This document shows, piece by piece, positions 1-7,971 of a stretch of 64,000 bases of DNA (position 1 is its first letter; the number at the start of each line of letters is the position of its first letter). The position numbers were made by a program, and so were the translations under genes. The notes beneath the pieces were generated by a model. That model was given only the letters and a program-made list of their open reading frames with translations. It had not been told where the DNA came from and did no database searches. The DNA comes from Pseudoflavonifractor sp. MSJ-37 (GTDB taxonomy: Bacteria > Bacillota > Clostridia > Oscillospirales > Oscillospiraceae): positions 124,001 through 188,000 of the forward strand of contig NZ_JAHLPP010000003.1 of the NCBI RefSeq assembly GCF_018917965.1, read 5' to 3'.

Positions 1-2
1 GA

Positions 3-1295
3 CGGCTGGTGAATACGGAAACCACCTATTTCAACGCCGTTGCCACCAAAGAGAGTTACAAAGATTTGGGCGTGGAAATGGTGGAAATCATTGAAACGCT
101 TGATTCCCATACCTGTTCCATTTGTGGTGGCCTTGATGGGAAGGTGATTCCCATTGCCCAATATGAACCCGGCGTAACTGTGCCGCCCTTCCACCCGAAT
201 TGCAGAGGAACAACCGCCCCGGCCATTGATCCCAAGTATGCCGGTGAGAGAGCCGCCCGGAATGAGGATGGCAAGGTTTACTATGTACCCGCCAACATGA
301 AATATGCTGATTGGGTTCAGACCTTCGTGAATGGTGGTTCCAAGGGTGGCTTGACCGCCGCAACCGGGGCCGCTATAATGAAGGCGAAACGGGCGCTTGA
401 AATCCTGAAGCCTGAAATGTTCCCGGAATATTTGACCGATAAGAAGGAACTGAAGAACACCAAAACCCTGATGGATTATATCAATGGGTGTGAAAATGCT
501 GATCCTGATGTAGTGGCCCTTTATGCCAAGATGGGGGATATGGAGAATATCAAGGCAAACGGAATCCCCATGAAGGTTTCCCACGGAAAAGATCATGCTG
601 TCAGTTATCGGTATAGGTTGTCGAATGATCATATCATTGATGCCGAATTGACCATTCCCAAGCTGTCCGGTGAAGATTTGACCGGGCAAGTGGTTACAAC
701 GCTCCATGAAGAAATGCACCTGATGGATATGTTCAATCGGGCAGATGCCGCCAAATATTCCAACTGGTTCAGTTCCAGTAATGCAAAATTGAGCGCTTTT
801 TTTCAAAAAACGGATACGGATATTGCTGATGATATTGATGCGCTATTTGAAGCCTTCGATAAAGAGTGTACCTGCATTTCAAGGGAAATCAATTCTGAAT
901 TGCGGAAAACAACAGATGCCTTGTATGATCAATACCTTGCGGGTGGCATATCCTACACAGACTATAAAAAAGGGTTCAATAAGCTGAAACGGGAAGCAAG
1001 TGAACAAATTGATTATCAATGCCGAAACGCTATGGGCGGCGGTGTCAGTTCACTTGAAGATATTTATGATGCCCTTTCCGGTGGTTCGGCCCGTGATGCT
1101 GGCCTTGTGAGATACGGCCATGGAACGCAATACTACCGGAATATTGGGAAGCGTTCTGAAGAAACCCTTGCCAATTACGGAGCCTTGGCGATTGTCCGCC
1201 CTGATTTGGTGGATATGCTACGCAAGGATAAACCTGAATTGGTGGATGCCTTGGATGAAGTCATTCAAGAAATGCTGAAGAAAGCTGGTGGTTAA
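3..1295 (+). CDS. Phage minor head (Mu F-like) protein with HExxH tail domain, 5' partial
   Basis: The reading frame is open to the window edge, so the start is probably upstream; a GTG at 9 is the first candidate inside. The first ~75 residues are the end of a Mu F/SPP1 gp7-type head morphogenesis domain, with its cysteine/histidine signature (HTCSICGGLDGKVI and PPFHPNCRGT). Family members are minor capsid proteins near the portal. The remaining ~350 residues are not typical: around residue 233 they contain HEEMH in the context TTLHEEMHLMD, a match to the HExxH zinc-metalloprotease motif. A fused peptidase-like domain is inference from that motif. It is followed directly by a small gene and a terminator. 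Confidence 0.8.
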   Translation, partial: RLVNTETTYFNAVATKESYKDLGVEMVEIIETLDSHTCSICGGLDGKVIPIAQYEPGVTVPPFHPNCRGTTAPAIDPKYAGERAARNEDGKVYYVPANMKYADWVQTFVNGGSKGGLTAATGAAIMKAKRALEILKPEMFPEYLTDKKELKNTKTLMDYINGCENADPDVVALYAKMGDMENIKANGIPMKVSHGKDHAVSYRYRLSNDHIIDAELTIPKLSGEDLTGQVVTTLHEEMHLMDMFNRADAAKYSNWFSSSNAKLSAFFQKTDTDIADDIDALFEAFDKECTCISREINSELRKTTDALYDQYLAGGISYTDYKKGFNKLKREASEQIDYQCRNAMGGGVSSLEDIYDALSGGSARDAGLVRYGHGTQYYRNIGKRSEETLANYGALAIVRPDLVDMLRKDKPELVDALDEVIQEMLKKAGG

Positions 1296-1508
1296 GTGAA
1301 TCGGGAAGAAAAGCTGATGAAGGTTCATCAACTTCTTACTGAAGTTGATGATGTGCTGGTAGATCGCTTTTTCGATACGGACAGCGAAAAACTTCTTGAT
1401 GAAAAAATTGAAGTGCTGACCGCCTTGAAGAATGGAAAGAAACCTGAAGAAATTTCCAAGTATTATTCCGTTCTTGAAAAGTTCACACCTGATCAGCATT
1501 GGGATTAA
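1296..1508 (+). CDS. Small hypothetical phage protein
   Basis: This 70-residue acidic, mostly helical protein starts with GTG immediately after the stop of the head protein, so the two are translationally coupled. It is followed by a hairpin terminator, which makes it the last gene of the head-morphogenesis transcript. I recognise no family. Its position suggests a partner of the upstream HExxH-containing protein, for instance an inhibitor or chaperone, but nothing in the sequence proves this. Confidence 0.6.
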   Translation: MNREEKLMKVHQLLTEVDDVLVDRFFDTDSEKLLDEKIEVLTALKNGKKPEEISKYYSVLEKFTPDQHWD

Positions 1509-1527
1509 AACCTATATTGATGATTTG

Positions 1528-1560
1528 ACCACCCCGGCCCTTGGCCGGTGGTGGTTTTTT
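1528..1560 (+). terminator. Intrinsic terminator after the minor head gene pair
   Basis: A GC-rich imperfect stem (accaccccggcc pairing with ggccggtggtggt) is followed by six T residues. It separates the minor head genes from the scaffold/capsid transcript. Confidence 0.8.
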
Positions 1561-1659
1561 CATACCATCGCCGTTTTGGATTTGTGGGCGGTAAACAGAA
1601 ATCTAAATAAAATCGTGGTTCCTAACCCACGGTAAAAAAGGATTTTGGAGGTTATCACT

Positions 1660-2262
1660 ATGACAAAGGAAAAATTGCTGGAATGGGGTTTGACCGAGGA
1701 ACAGGCCAACAAGGTTATGGAAGGCTTGAACGGTTCTTTTGTCACCAAAAGCCGTTTCAATGAGGTCAACACCGAACTGACCAACGCAAAGAACACGATC
1801 AAAGAGCGTGACACCCAGCTTGAAACGCTGAAGAAGTCCACGGGTGACACCAAGGCGCTTCAGGATCAGATTACCCAGCTTCAGGCCGACAACGCCAATC
1901 AGAAAAAGGCCCATGACGCTGAAATGAAGGCGTTGAAGATCGGCAATGCTGTTGATATGGCATTGACCGGAGCCAAAGCAAAGAACAACACCGCAGTTAA
2001 AGCGCTGATGGCTGATTTTCTTGCCAAGGCTGAACTGGCCGATGATGGCACGGTGAAGGGCTTGGGTGACGAGATCAAGAAGCTGGTGGAAGGTCAGGAC
2101 ACGGCTTTCCTGTTTGACAGCAAGGCCCCCGATAAGAAGTTCAAGGGAGCCAAACCCGGTGAAAAGAGTGATACGCCCCCAGCTGGTGATGATGTTTCCA
2201 AAATGACCTATGATGAACTGTGTCAGTATTTGGAAGCCCACCCTGACGCAAAGTTGGATTAA
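1660..2262 (+). CDS. Phage scaffolding protein (GP20-like minor structural protein)
   Basis: The 200-residue protein begins at ATG 1660, eight bases after a good GGAGG; an upstream in-frame TTG overlaps that site and is rejected. It has an N-terminal helical hairpin (TKEKLLEWGLTEEQANKVMEG), a long coiled coil at about residues 30-85 (heptad-like, rich in K, E, Q and T) and an acidic C-terminus. This is the usual layout of the GP20-type scaffolding family that nucleates procapsid assembly. Its position immediately before the capsid gene fits this role. Confidence 0.88.
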   Translation: MTKEKLLEWGLTEEQANKVMEGLNGSFVTKSRFNEVNTELTNAKNTIKERDTQLETLKKSTGDTKALQDQITQLQADNANQKKAHDAEMKALKIGNAVDMALTGAKAKNNTAVKALMADFLAKAELADDGTVKGLGDEIKKLVEGQDTAFLFDSKAPDKKFKGAKPGEKSDTPPAGDDVSKMTYDELCQYLEAHPDAKLD

Positions 2263-2307
2263 CCGACACCCCTACAAATCTTATTTTTAGAAAGGAAGTT
2301 TTGAACT

Positions 2308-3489
2308 ATGCCTAACACTAAGTTTGATTCCAAGAGTTTCAACGCTGAAGCGTTCAAGTACATGGTTGGCCGTGTTCCCAACCTGAACATGAACGAAATC
2401 AAGAAATCCCGTGCGCTGGCCGCAAACCCTGACATTCGTGAAGTGTTCAGCGGTCAGAACGGTACCGCCTACGCCCGTATTGCCATGCGTGGCCTGATTG
2501 ACGGTGATGCTGTGAACTATGACGGTTCTACTGACATTACCGCCACTTCCACCAAGACCTTTGAACAGGGTGTTGTGGTGGTTGGCCGTGCCAAGGCGTG
2601 GAAAGAGCGTGATTTTTCTTATGATGTGACCGGTGGCGTTGATTTCATGGCGAATATCAGCGAACAGGTTGCACAGTACAAGGATGAACTGGATGAAGCC
2701 ACCATCCTTTCCATCCTGAAGGGCATTTTCGCTATGTCCACCGCCGATGCCAAGAACAAGGAATTTGTGGAGAAGCACACCACCATCGTTCCCGGTGCTA
2801 TGACCGCCACCACCCTGAACACGGCGGCAAACAAGGCTTGTGGTGCGAACAAGAAGAAGTTCACTTTGGTTTTCTGCCATAGTGATGTTTCCACCGGCCT
2901 TGAAAACCTGAACCTGATCGAACGCCTGAAGTACACCGACAAGGACGGGATTCAGCGTGATTTGGAACTTGGCACTTGGAACGGCAAGTTGGTGATTGTC
3001 ACCGATCAGATGCCCGTTACTGAGGGTTACTTTGACGCTGAATCCGGTGGTGAAGGCGCTTTGAAGATTGTTGCTTCCGGTACGCCCGCCGCTGGTGAAA
3101 TTCTTCTGTCTAAGGTTACGCCGTATTTCGGCACCAAGACGCTTGCGGCGGGTGACTATGTGGCCGCTGGTGTTCAGTACACCACCTATGCCATGGGCAA
3201 TGGCGCTTTCTCTTATGAGGATATTGGCGTCAAGGTTCCCTATGAAATGGCCCGTGATCCCAAGACCAACGGCGGTGAAGATTTGCTGTATATGCGTCAG
3301 CGTAAGGTTTTCGCCCCCTTCGGCCTGTCTTATGAGAAGAAAACGCAGGCAAGCACCAGCCCCACGGCGGCTGAACTGGAAAATGGCGGCAACTGGACGC
3401 TGGTTCATTCCGGTGAAGGCACCGCAAGTCAGCGTTCTTACATCAACCACAAGGCCATTCCCATTGCCCGGATTCTTTCCCGTGGCTAA
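2308..3489 (+). CDS. Phage major capsid protein
   Basis: This 393-residue protein starts 12 bases after AGAAAGGAAG and follows the scaffold gene. The N-terminal half (NAEAFKYMVGRVPNLNMNEI, then the MRGLIDGDAVNYDG and AKAWKERDFSYDVTGGVDFM segments) resembles the coat proteins of clostridial myophages. A segment around TLVFCHSDVSTGLENLNLIERLKY and a later strand-rich region fit the HK97-type P and A domains. The family assignment rests on resemblance and on position between scaffold and connector genes. High codon regularity fits a highly expressed structural gene. Confidence 0.9.
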   Translation: MPNTKFDSKSFNAEAFKYMVGRVPNLNMNEIKKSRALAANPDIREVFSGQNGTAYARIAMRGLIDGDAVNYDGSTDITATSTKTFEQGVVVVGRAKAWKERDFSYDVTGGVDFMANISEQVAQYKDELDEATILSILKGIFAMSTADAKNKEFVEKHTTIVPGAMTATTLNTAANKACGANKKKFTLVFCHSDVSTGLENLNLIERLKYTDKDGIQRDLELGTWNGKLVIVTDQMPVTEGYFDAESGGEGALKIVASGTPAAGEILLSKVTPYFGTKTLAAGDYVAAGVQYTTYAMGNGAFSYEDIGVKVPYEMARDPKTNGGEDLLYMRQRKVFAPFGLSYEKKTQASTSPTAAELENGGNWTLVHSGEGTASQRSYINHKAIPIARILSRG

Positions 3490-3504
3490 AGGCGGTGAAC
3501 CCCG

Positions 3505-3888
3505 TTGCGTGATAAAGCGGTTGCAATGCTGACGGCCCTTGGCGTGGCGGGGGCCGCTGATGATCCGCTGTTGGATATTGTGTTGAACAATGTTCAATGG
3601 CGGATCAAAAACCTTTCCAACCTTTCCGAAATCCCGGAAGGGTTGGAAAGTTTGGCCGTTTCTATGGCCGTGGGCGAATACCTGAACATGAAGAAGTGTT
3701 CTGGACAGCTTGAAGGGTTTGATCTGGATGCGGCGGCGGTGAAGTCCATTCAGGAAGGCGATACCAATATTACCTTTGCCCTTGGTGAAGGGAGTTCAAC
3801 CCCTGAACAAAGGTTGAACAGCCTGATTGATTATCTGATCAACGGGCGTATTAGTGAAATCTACCGTTATAGGCGGCTGGTATGGTAA
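3505..3888 (+). CDS. Head-tail connector / DNA-packaging adaptor (gp6-like)
   Basis: This 127-residue protein has a TTG start preceded by AAGGCGGTG. It is mainly helical (DKAVAMLTALGVAGAADDPLLDIVLNNVQWRIKNL), typical of the head-tail connector family that docks under the portal. It sits directly after the capsid gene and overlaps the next connector gene by seven bases. The role is inferred from synteny and predicted helical content rather than from diagnostic residues. Confidence 0.75.
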   Translation: MRDKAVAMLTALGVAGAADDPLLDIVLNNVQWRIKNLSNLSEIPEGLESLAVSMAVGEYLNMKKCSGQLEGFDLDAAAVKSIQEGDTNITFALGEGSSTPEQRLNSLIDYLINGRISEIYRYRRLVW

Positions 3889-4253
3889 ACAAAGCCGTAA
3901 GAACCGCCTTGGAACGGTTGTGGCAGGATCGGTGTTCTATCTTCATTCGTGAGGAAGTCACCGATCCTGATACCCACCTGACTGATTTTCAGGATTCGCC
4001 GCTTCTGGAAAATCAGCCGTGCAAGCTGTCTTTTGAAACATTAACTTCAACGGGCGGGGATGAAGTGGCAACCATCCAACAGGTGGTGAAGCTGTTCATT
4101 TCCCCGGATGTGAAAATCCCCGCTGGTTGCAAAATCATTGTTACCCGGCCAAACGAAACAGAACGAACCTTCACCTATACCCGATCCGGTGAACCGGGGG
4201 TATTTTCCAACCATCAAGAAATCATGCTTGAACCCTTCCGGGGGTGGGCCTGA
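3882..4253 (+). CDS. Head closure / head-tail joining protein
   Basis: This 123-residue, beta-rich protein (RCSIFIREEVTDPDTH, then VATIQQVVKLFISPDVKIPAGCKIIV) has the pattern of head-closure proteins of the SPP1 gp16/YqbH kind. It starts inside the preceding gene and its TGA overlaps the ATG of the next gene as TGATG, which indicates tight translational coupling through the connector module. The function is assigned from gene order and fold pattern. Confidence 0.7.
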   Translation: MVNKAVRTALERLWQDRCSIFIREEVTDPDTHLTDFQDSPLLENQPCKLSFETLTSTGGDEVATIQQVVKLFISPDVKIPAGCKIIVTRPNETERTFTYTRSGEPGVFSNHQEIMLEPFRGWA

Positions 4254-4807
4254 TGGGAAGATGGGGCCGGTGTGATTACCGGGAATTGAAGGAATTGGAC
4301 GAACGCCTTCAACAGCTTTCGGAAGCTGACATGGATCAGCTTTGCAGACAAGCCGCCAATCAGGTTGCCCAAATCCTTCTGAACAAGGTGAAGAAAAGAA
4401 CCCCGGTTGGCGTAAAGCCTACCTTTGACGAACCCAAGACCGTGAAGGTGAAGGGCGCAAGCGGGAAAAGCAAATCTTTCCTTACCCGTTCCGGTGCCAT
4501 TCTGGATCGGTATTGGGCCGGTTATCGGGGTGGTTCGTTGCGGGATGCGTGGATGATCCTTCCGGTTGAAAAACACGGTGATGTGTATGAAATCACCGTG
4601 GTCAACAACTTGGATTATGCGTCCTATGTGGAGTACGGCCACCGGCAAACGCCGGGGCGATATGTTCCCGCTTTGGGCAAGAGCCTGAAGGTCAGTTGGG
4701 TAAAGGGCCGGTTTATGCTGACCATTTCCGAACAGGAAGTGAAGGTGCTGGCCCCGGAAGTTCTGAATGATATGTTGTATAACGCTTTGAAGGGGGTGTT
4801 CGGTTGA
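4253..4807 (+). CDS. HK97 gp10-like tail component
   Basis: I chose the ATG that overlaps the upstream stop (TGATG) over a GTG nine bases earlier. The 184-residue protein has the gp10 pattern. A helical N-terminus (RELKELDERLQQLSEADMDQ) is followed by a conserved KKRTPVGVKP segment, then RSGAILDRYWAGYRGGSLRD and VNNLDYASYVEYGHRQTPGR. The YVEYGHR signature is characteristic of this neck/tail-completion family. The final codon overlaps the start of the next gene. Confidence 0.85.
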   Translation: MGRWGRCDYRELKELDERLQQLSEADMDQLCRQAANQVAQILLNKVKKRTPVGVKPTFDEPKTVKVKGASGKSKSFLTRSGAILDRYWAGYRGGSLRDAWMILPVEKHGDVYEITVVNNLDYASYVEYGHRQTPGRYVPALGKSLKVSWVKGRFMLTISEQEVKVLAPEVLNDMLYNALKGVFG

Positions 4808-5232
4808 TCAATGAAATCATCAAAGGTGTTTCAATCAAACTGAACACCGCCTTTGAAGGGAAGTACAAAATCTATCAGAACGATGTGGAACAAGGGTTTA
4901 CCATCCCTTGTTTTTTCATTTCCGCCCTGAAGCCTGACATTTCCCCTTTGCTGAAAAACCGGTATATGAACCGGAACCCGTTGGATGTTCATTATTTCTC
5001 CACCAGCGGACGGAACAACGCCGAAATGTTCACAATGGCCGGGGATTTGATGGAATGTTTGGAGTTCATCACCCTTCCCAATGGGGATGTGCTTCACGGA
5101 ACTTCCATGAGTTATGAAGTGGAAGATGGGGTTCTTCATTTCTTCGTGAACTACAATCTGACACTTCGCAGAGAAACCGAGGAAACCGCAATGGAAACCT
5201 TGGAAACTACTGTGGAGCCAAAGAAAGGGTGA
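4804..5232 (+). CDS. Tail terminator-like protein (DUF6838-type)
   Basis: This 142-residue protein begins with TTG overlapping the upstream TGA (TTGA), preceded by AAGGGGG. The sequence opens with a helix (INEIIKGVSIKLNTAF) and then EGKYKIYQNDVEQGFTIPCF, a pattern seen in small tail proteins that cap the tube before it joins the head. It sits where tail terminators sit, between the gp10-like gene and the sheath. The family name is from memory and has moderate certainty. Confidence 0.65.
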   Translation: MINEIIKGVSIKLNTAFEGKYKIYQNDVEQGFTIPCFFISALKPDISPLLKNRYMNRNPLDVHYFSTSGRNNAEMFTMAGDLMECLEFITLPNGDVLHGTSMSYEVEDGVLHFFVNYNLTLRRETEETAMETLETTVEPKKG

Positions 5233-5236
5233 TTGA

Positions 5237-5437
5237 ATGGCTACCAGAAAGAAAACCACCACGCAGGAACCGACCATCACGGCCCCGGTGGTATTCCCCA
5301 AAGAACGGGTGTTGACCTTCAAGCGTTACGCCGAAAGGCGTGATCTTCTGTCTGTCCTGTTGGAAGATGGGAAGGAATACACCTTTGATCAGATTGATGG
5401 CCTGATCAATGACTTTATGAAAGGTAAGGTGAACTAA
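5237..5437 (+). CDS. Small phage protein upstream of tail sheath
   Basis: This 66-residue protein starts with ATG after GAAAGGGTGATTG. It has a lysine/threonine-rich disordered N-terminus (MATRKKTTTQEPTI) and a compact C-terminal helix pair. Small proteins of this kind are common just before the sheath gene in clostridial contractile phages. I assign no function. It stops one base before the sheath ATG, so the two are co-translated. Confidence 0.7.
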   Translation: MATRKKTTTQEPTITAPVVFPKERVLTFKRYAERRDLLSVLLEDGKEYTFDQIDGLINDFMKGKVN

Positions 5438-5438
5438 T

Positions 5439-6755
5439 ATGGCCCTTGGCGGCGGCACCTTCTTGGTGCAGAACAAGGTTCTGCCCGGTGCGTATATCAA
5501 CTTCATTTCCGTGGCGCAGGCAAGCGCCACCCTTTCTGACCGTGGCATTGTCACCATCCCCCTTGCCATGAATTGGGGGCCTGAAGGCAAGATTTTCACG
5601 GTGGAACAGGCTGACTTCATCAAGAACAGTCAGAAAATCTTCGGCTATGCGTACACGGCGGATGAACTGAAGCCGATGCGTGAAATTTTCCTTCACGCCA
5701 AAACGGTTCATTTCTTCCGCCTTGGCACCAGCGGCGTGAAAGCGTCCAACACCTTTGCAACGGCCAAATACCCCGGCACCCGTGGTAATGACCTTCGTAC
5801 CGTTATCACGGCCAATGAGAACACCACCGAACTGAAGCCCCTGTTCGATGTGGCAACCTTCTTGGGAACCGTTCAGGTTGACCTTCAGGAAGGCGTGGCC
5901 GCAATCACCGACCTGAAGGCCAATGATTATGTGGATTGGAAGTCCAGCGGAACCCTTTCCCTGACCGCTTCCTTGCCCCTGACCAACGGCACCAATGGCA
6001 CGGTGGCGGATTCTGATTACCAGACCTATCTGGATCAGGCGGAAGCCTATACCTTCAACGCTATGGGTTGCACGGAAAGCAAGGCCACCGTTACGGCCCT
6101 GTTCGCCGCTTTCGCAAAGCGTATGCGTGATGATGTGGGCAAGAAGTTTCAGGTGGTGCTTTTCCGCAAGCTGGCCGACTATGAAGGCGTTGTGAGCGTG
6201 AAGAACGGCCTGACTTCCGACAAGACTTCCACCGCCCTGATCCCTTGGGTTACGGGTGTGATCGGCGGAACGGCGGTCAATAAGAGCGCCACCAACATGA
6301 CCTATGATGGTGAATACGATGTGGACACCGATTTCACGCAAACCCAGCTTGAAGCCGGTATCAAGGAAGGTTCCTTCATGTTCCATCGTGTGGATGAAGC
6401 GGTTTGTGTCCTGACGGATATTAACAGCTTCATTTCCATCACGGATGAAAAGTCCAGCGATTTTTCCAGCAACCAGACCATCCGAGTTCTGGATCAGATT
6501 GCCAATGATATTGCCGTCCTGTTCGGCAAGAAGTATCTTGGCAAGGTTCCCAATGATGCCGCTGGCCGGATTTCCCTTTGGAACGATATTGTGAAGCACC
6601 ACACGGAACTTCAGGATATTCGGGCCATTGAGAACTTCAGCGGCGAAAATGTGACGGTTGAAAAGGGCGATACCAAGAAATCCGTGGTGGTTACGGACTA
6701 TGTAACCCCCGTGAACGCTATGGAACAGCTTTATATGACCGTCTATGTGCAGTAA
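5439..6755 (+). CDS. Phage tail sheath protein (XkdK-like)
   Basis: This 438-residue protein opens with MALGGGTFLVQNKVLPGAYI, the beta-strand arm with a PG(A/V)Y signature typical of XkdK-type sheaths. A central alpha/beta domain follows (DRGIVTIPLAMNWGPEGKIF). The C-terminal region contains the conserved interlocking domain, with SITDEKSSDFSSNQTIRVLD in its middle and a final MEQLYMTVYVQ strand. Sheaths polymerise around the tube and contract on infection, which places this phage among myoviruses. The tube gene follows directly. Confidence 0.95.
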   Translation: MALGGGTFLVQNKVLPGAYINFISVAQASATLSDRGIVTIPLAMNWGPEGKIFTVEQADFIKNSQKIFGYAYTADELKPMREIFLHAKTVHFFRLGTSGVKASNTFATAKYPGTRGNDLRTVITANENTTELKPLFDVATFLGTVQVDLQEGVAAITDLKANDYVDWKSSGTLSLTASLPLTNGTNGTVADSDYQTYLDQAEAYTFNAMGCTESKATVTALFAAFAKRMRDDVGKKFQVVLFRKLADYEGVVSVKNGLTSDKTSTALIPWVTGVIGGTAVNKSATNMTYDGEYDVDTDFTQTQLEAGIKEGSFMFHRVDEAVCVLTDINSFISITDEKSSDFSSNQTIRVLDQIANDIAVLFGKKYLGKVPNDAAGRISLWNDIVKHHTELQDIRAIENFSGENVTVEKGDTKKSVVVTDYVTPVNAMEQLYMTVYVQ

Positions 6756-6769
6756 GGAGGTAACACAGC

Positions 6770-7243
6770 ATGGATAGAACCATTATGAACGCCAAGGATG
6801 CTGTTTCCGCTTCCTTGGCTGAATGTTTCGTGACCATTGAGGACAACCGTTATAACTTCATGCAGGCTATCAACCTTGAAGCCAATTTTGAGAAGAACAA
6901 AACGGAAGTTCCCATTTTGGGCAAGACCGGCAAGGGCAATAAGGCCACCGGCTGGAAGGGTACGGGTTCCGCAACCTTCCACTATAACACTTCCATCTTC
7001 CGTGAACTGATGAAGCGTTATAAGGACACCGGCGAGGATGTCTATTTTGACATTCAGGTGACAAATGAAGATCCCACTTCTTCTGTGGGCCGTCAGACCG
7101 TGATCCTGAAGGATTGCAACATGGATGGTGGCTTGCTTGCCAAGTTTGATGCTGATGCGGAATACTTGGATGAAGATATGGATTTCACCTTTGAAGATTT
7201 CGAGTTGCCCGAAACCTTCAGCCTTCTGGCCGGTATGCAGTAA
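6770..7243 (+). CDS. Phage tail tube protein (XkdM-like)
   Basis: This 157-residue protein follows the sheath gene with AGGAGG upstream of the ATG. It has the XkdM pattern: a short N-terminus, ECFVTIEDNRYNFMQAINLE, then EVPILGKTGKGNKATGWKGT and the strand-rich core ending in DFTFEDFELPETFSLLAGMQ. It would form the rigid inner tube through which DNA passes. It is followed by a strong terminator, which fits the high expression needed for tube and sheath. Confidence 0.93.
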   Translation: MDRTIMNAKDAVSASLAECFVTIEDNRYNFMQAINLEANFEKNKTEVPILGKTGKGNKATGWKGTGSATFHYNTSIFRELMKRYKDTGEDVYFDIQVTNEDPTSSVGRQTVILKDCNMDGGLLAKFDADAEYLDEDMDFTFEDFELPETFSLLAGMQ

Positions 7244-7249
7244 GCACAA

Positions 7250-7288
7250 GCCCCGGCCTTACTTCGGTATGGGCCGGGGCCTTTTTTC
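7250..7288 (+). terminator. Intrinsic terminator after sheath-tube genes
   Basis: A nine-base-pair GC stem (gccccggcc/ggccggggc) is followed by a run of six T residues. It lies between the tube gene and the chaperone gene and probably attenuates transcription, so that structural genes exceed assembly genes. Confidence 0.88.
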
Positions 7289-7315
7289 TTATCAAAAATA
7301 TAGGAGGAAATTTAT

Positions 7316-7741
7316 ATGAGCCTGTCCGCTTTTCTGGCTGAAAACGCCATTCCCGTTGAGAACATCAAGTTTGTTGTTTCCAAGCGTTTCTTGGGTGAGG
7401 ATGGGAACCCCATTCCTTGGGAGATCAAGACCATCACCGGCACCGAGGATGAAGCCCTTCGGAAGTCCTGTGCAAAGCGTGTTCCCGTTCCCGGCAAGAA
7501 GAATCAGTATCAGAAGGAAACTGATTATGATCTTTACCTTGGCAAGCTGGCCGTGGCTTGTACCGTGTTCCCCAATCTGAATGATAAGGAACTTCAGGAC
7601 AGCTACAAGGTCATGGGCGCTGATGCCCTTCTGAAAACCATGCTGACCCCCGGCGAATATGCCGAATACCTGACCAAGATTCAGGAAGTGTGTGGTTTTG
7701 ATACCACCATGCAGGATGAGGTTGATGAAGCAAAAAACTAA
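7316..7741 (+). CDS. Tail assembly chaperone, short form (XkdN-like, gpG analogue)
   Basis: This 141-residue protein starts after TAGGAGGAAA. The sequence (SLSAFLAENAIPVENIKFVV, KRFLGEDGNPIPWEIKTI and later DYDLYLGKLAVACTVFPNL) matches XkdN-type chaperones, which coat the tape measure during tube assembly. The last codons read gca aaa aac taa, so the canonical slippery heptamer A AAA AAC (7732-7738) directly precedes the stop. A -1 slip continues into the frame annotated next, as in the lambda gpG/gpGT pair. Confidence 0.9.
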   Translation: MSLSAFLAENAIPVENIKFVVSKRFLGEDGNPIPWEIKTITGTEDEALRKSCAKRVPVPGKKNQYQKETDYDLYLGKLAVACTVFPNLNDKELQDSYKVMGADALLKTMLTPGEYAEYLTKIQEVCGFDTTMQDEVDEAKN

Positions 7742-7935
7742 TCTGTGAAGGTGATGGTGAAGCGAACATTGCTTACTATTGCCTTCACGAACTTCATTTG
7801 ACACCTTCCGCCTTTTATGCTTTGCCCCGCCGTGAACGGGCCTTCATCATTGCGGCCATTGATGTTCGGGTGGAAGCTGAAAAGAAGAAGCAGAAGGAAA
7901 TTGAACGCAAACAGCGCCGGGGCCGACACCATTAA
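7738..7935 (+). CDS. Tail assembly chaperone, -1 frameshift extension (gpGT-like)
   Basis: This frame has no good start of its own but is open for 65 codons from the slippery site to TAA at 7933-7935. It translates as LICEGDGEANIAYYCLHELH, a middle part with PSAFYALPRRERAFIIAAID, and a basic end rich in K, E and R ending in RRGRHH. The HELH, LPRRERAFI and charged C-terminus are what is expected of the T-domain of tail chaperones just before the tape measure. The full fusion would be 206 residues. The slip efficiency is unknown. Confidence 0.85.
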   Translation, partial: LICEGDGEANIAYYCLHELHLTPSAFYALPRRERAFIIAAIDVRVEAEKKKQKEIERKQRRGRHH

Positions 7936-7971
7936 GGCCCCGGCCATTCTCCAAGAAAGGTGGTGATCCCT

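Noticed and set aside
9-1295. Minor head protein as a complete gene starting at GTG 9
   Set aside because: The Mu F-type domain lacks its N-terminal half at this start, and the frame is open to the window edge, so the true start is probably upstream.
1603-2241. Long minus-strand frame opposite the scaffold gene
   Set aside because: It is a shadow of the scaffold gene with no ribosome site and no family resemblance; the same holds for the long minus-strand frames across the capsid, sheath, tape measure, hub and fibre genes.
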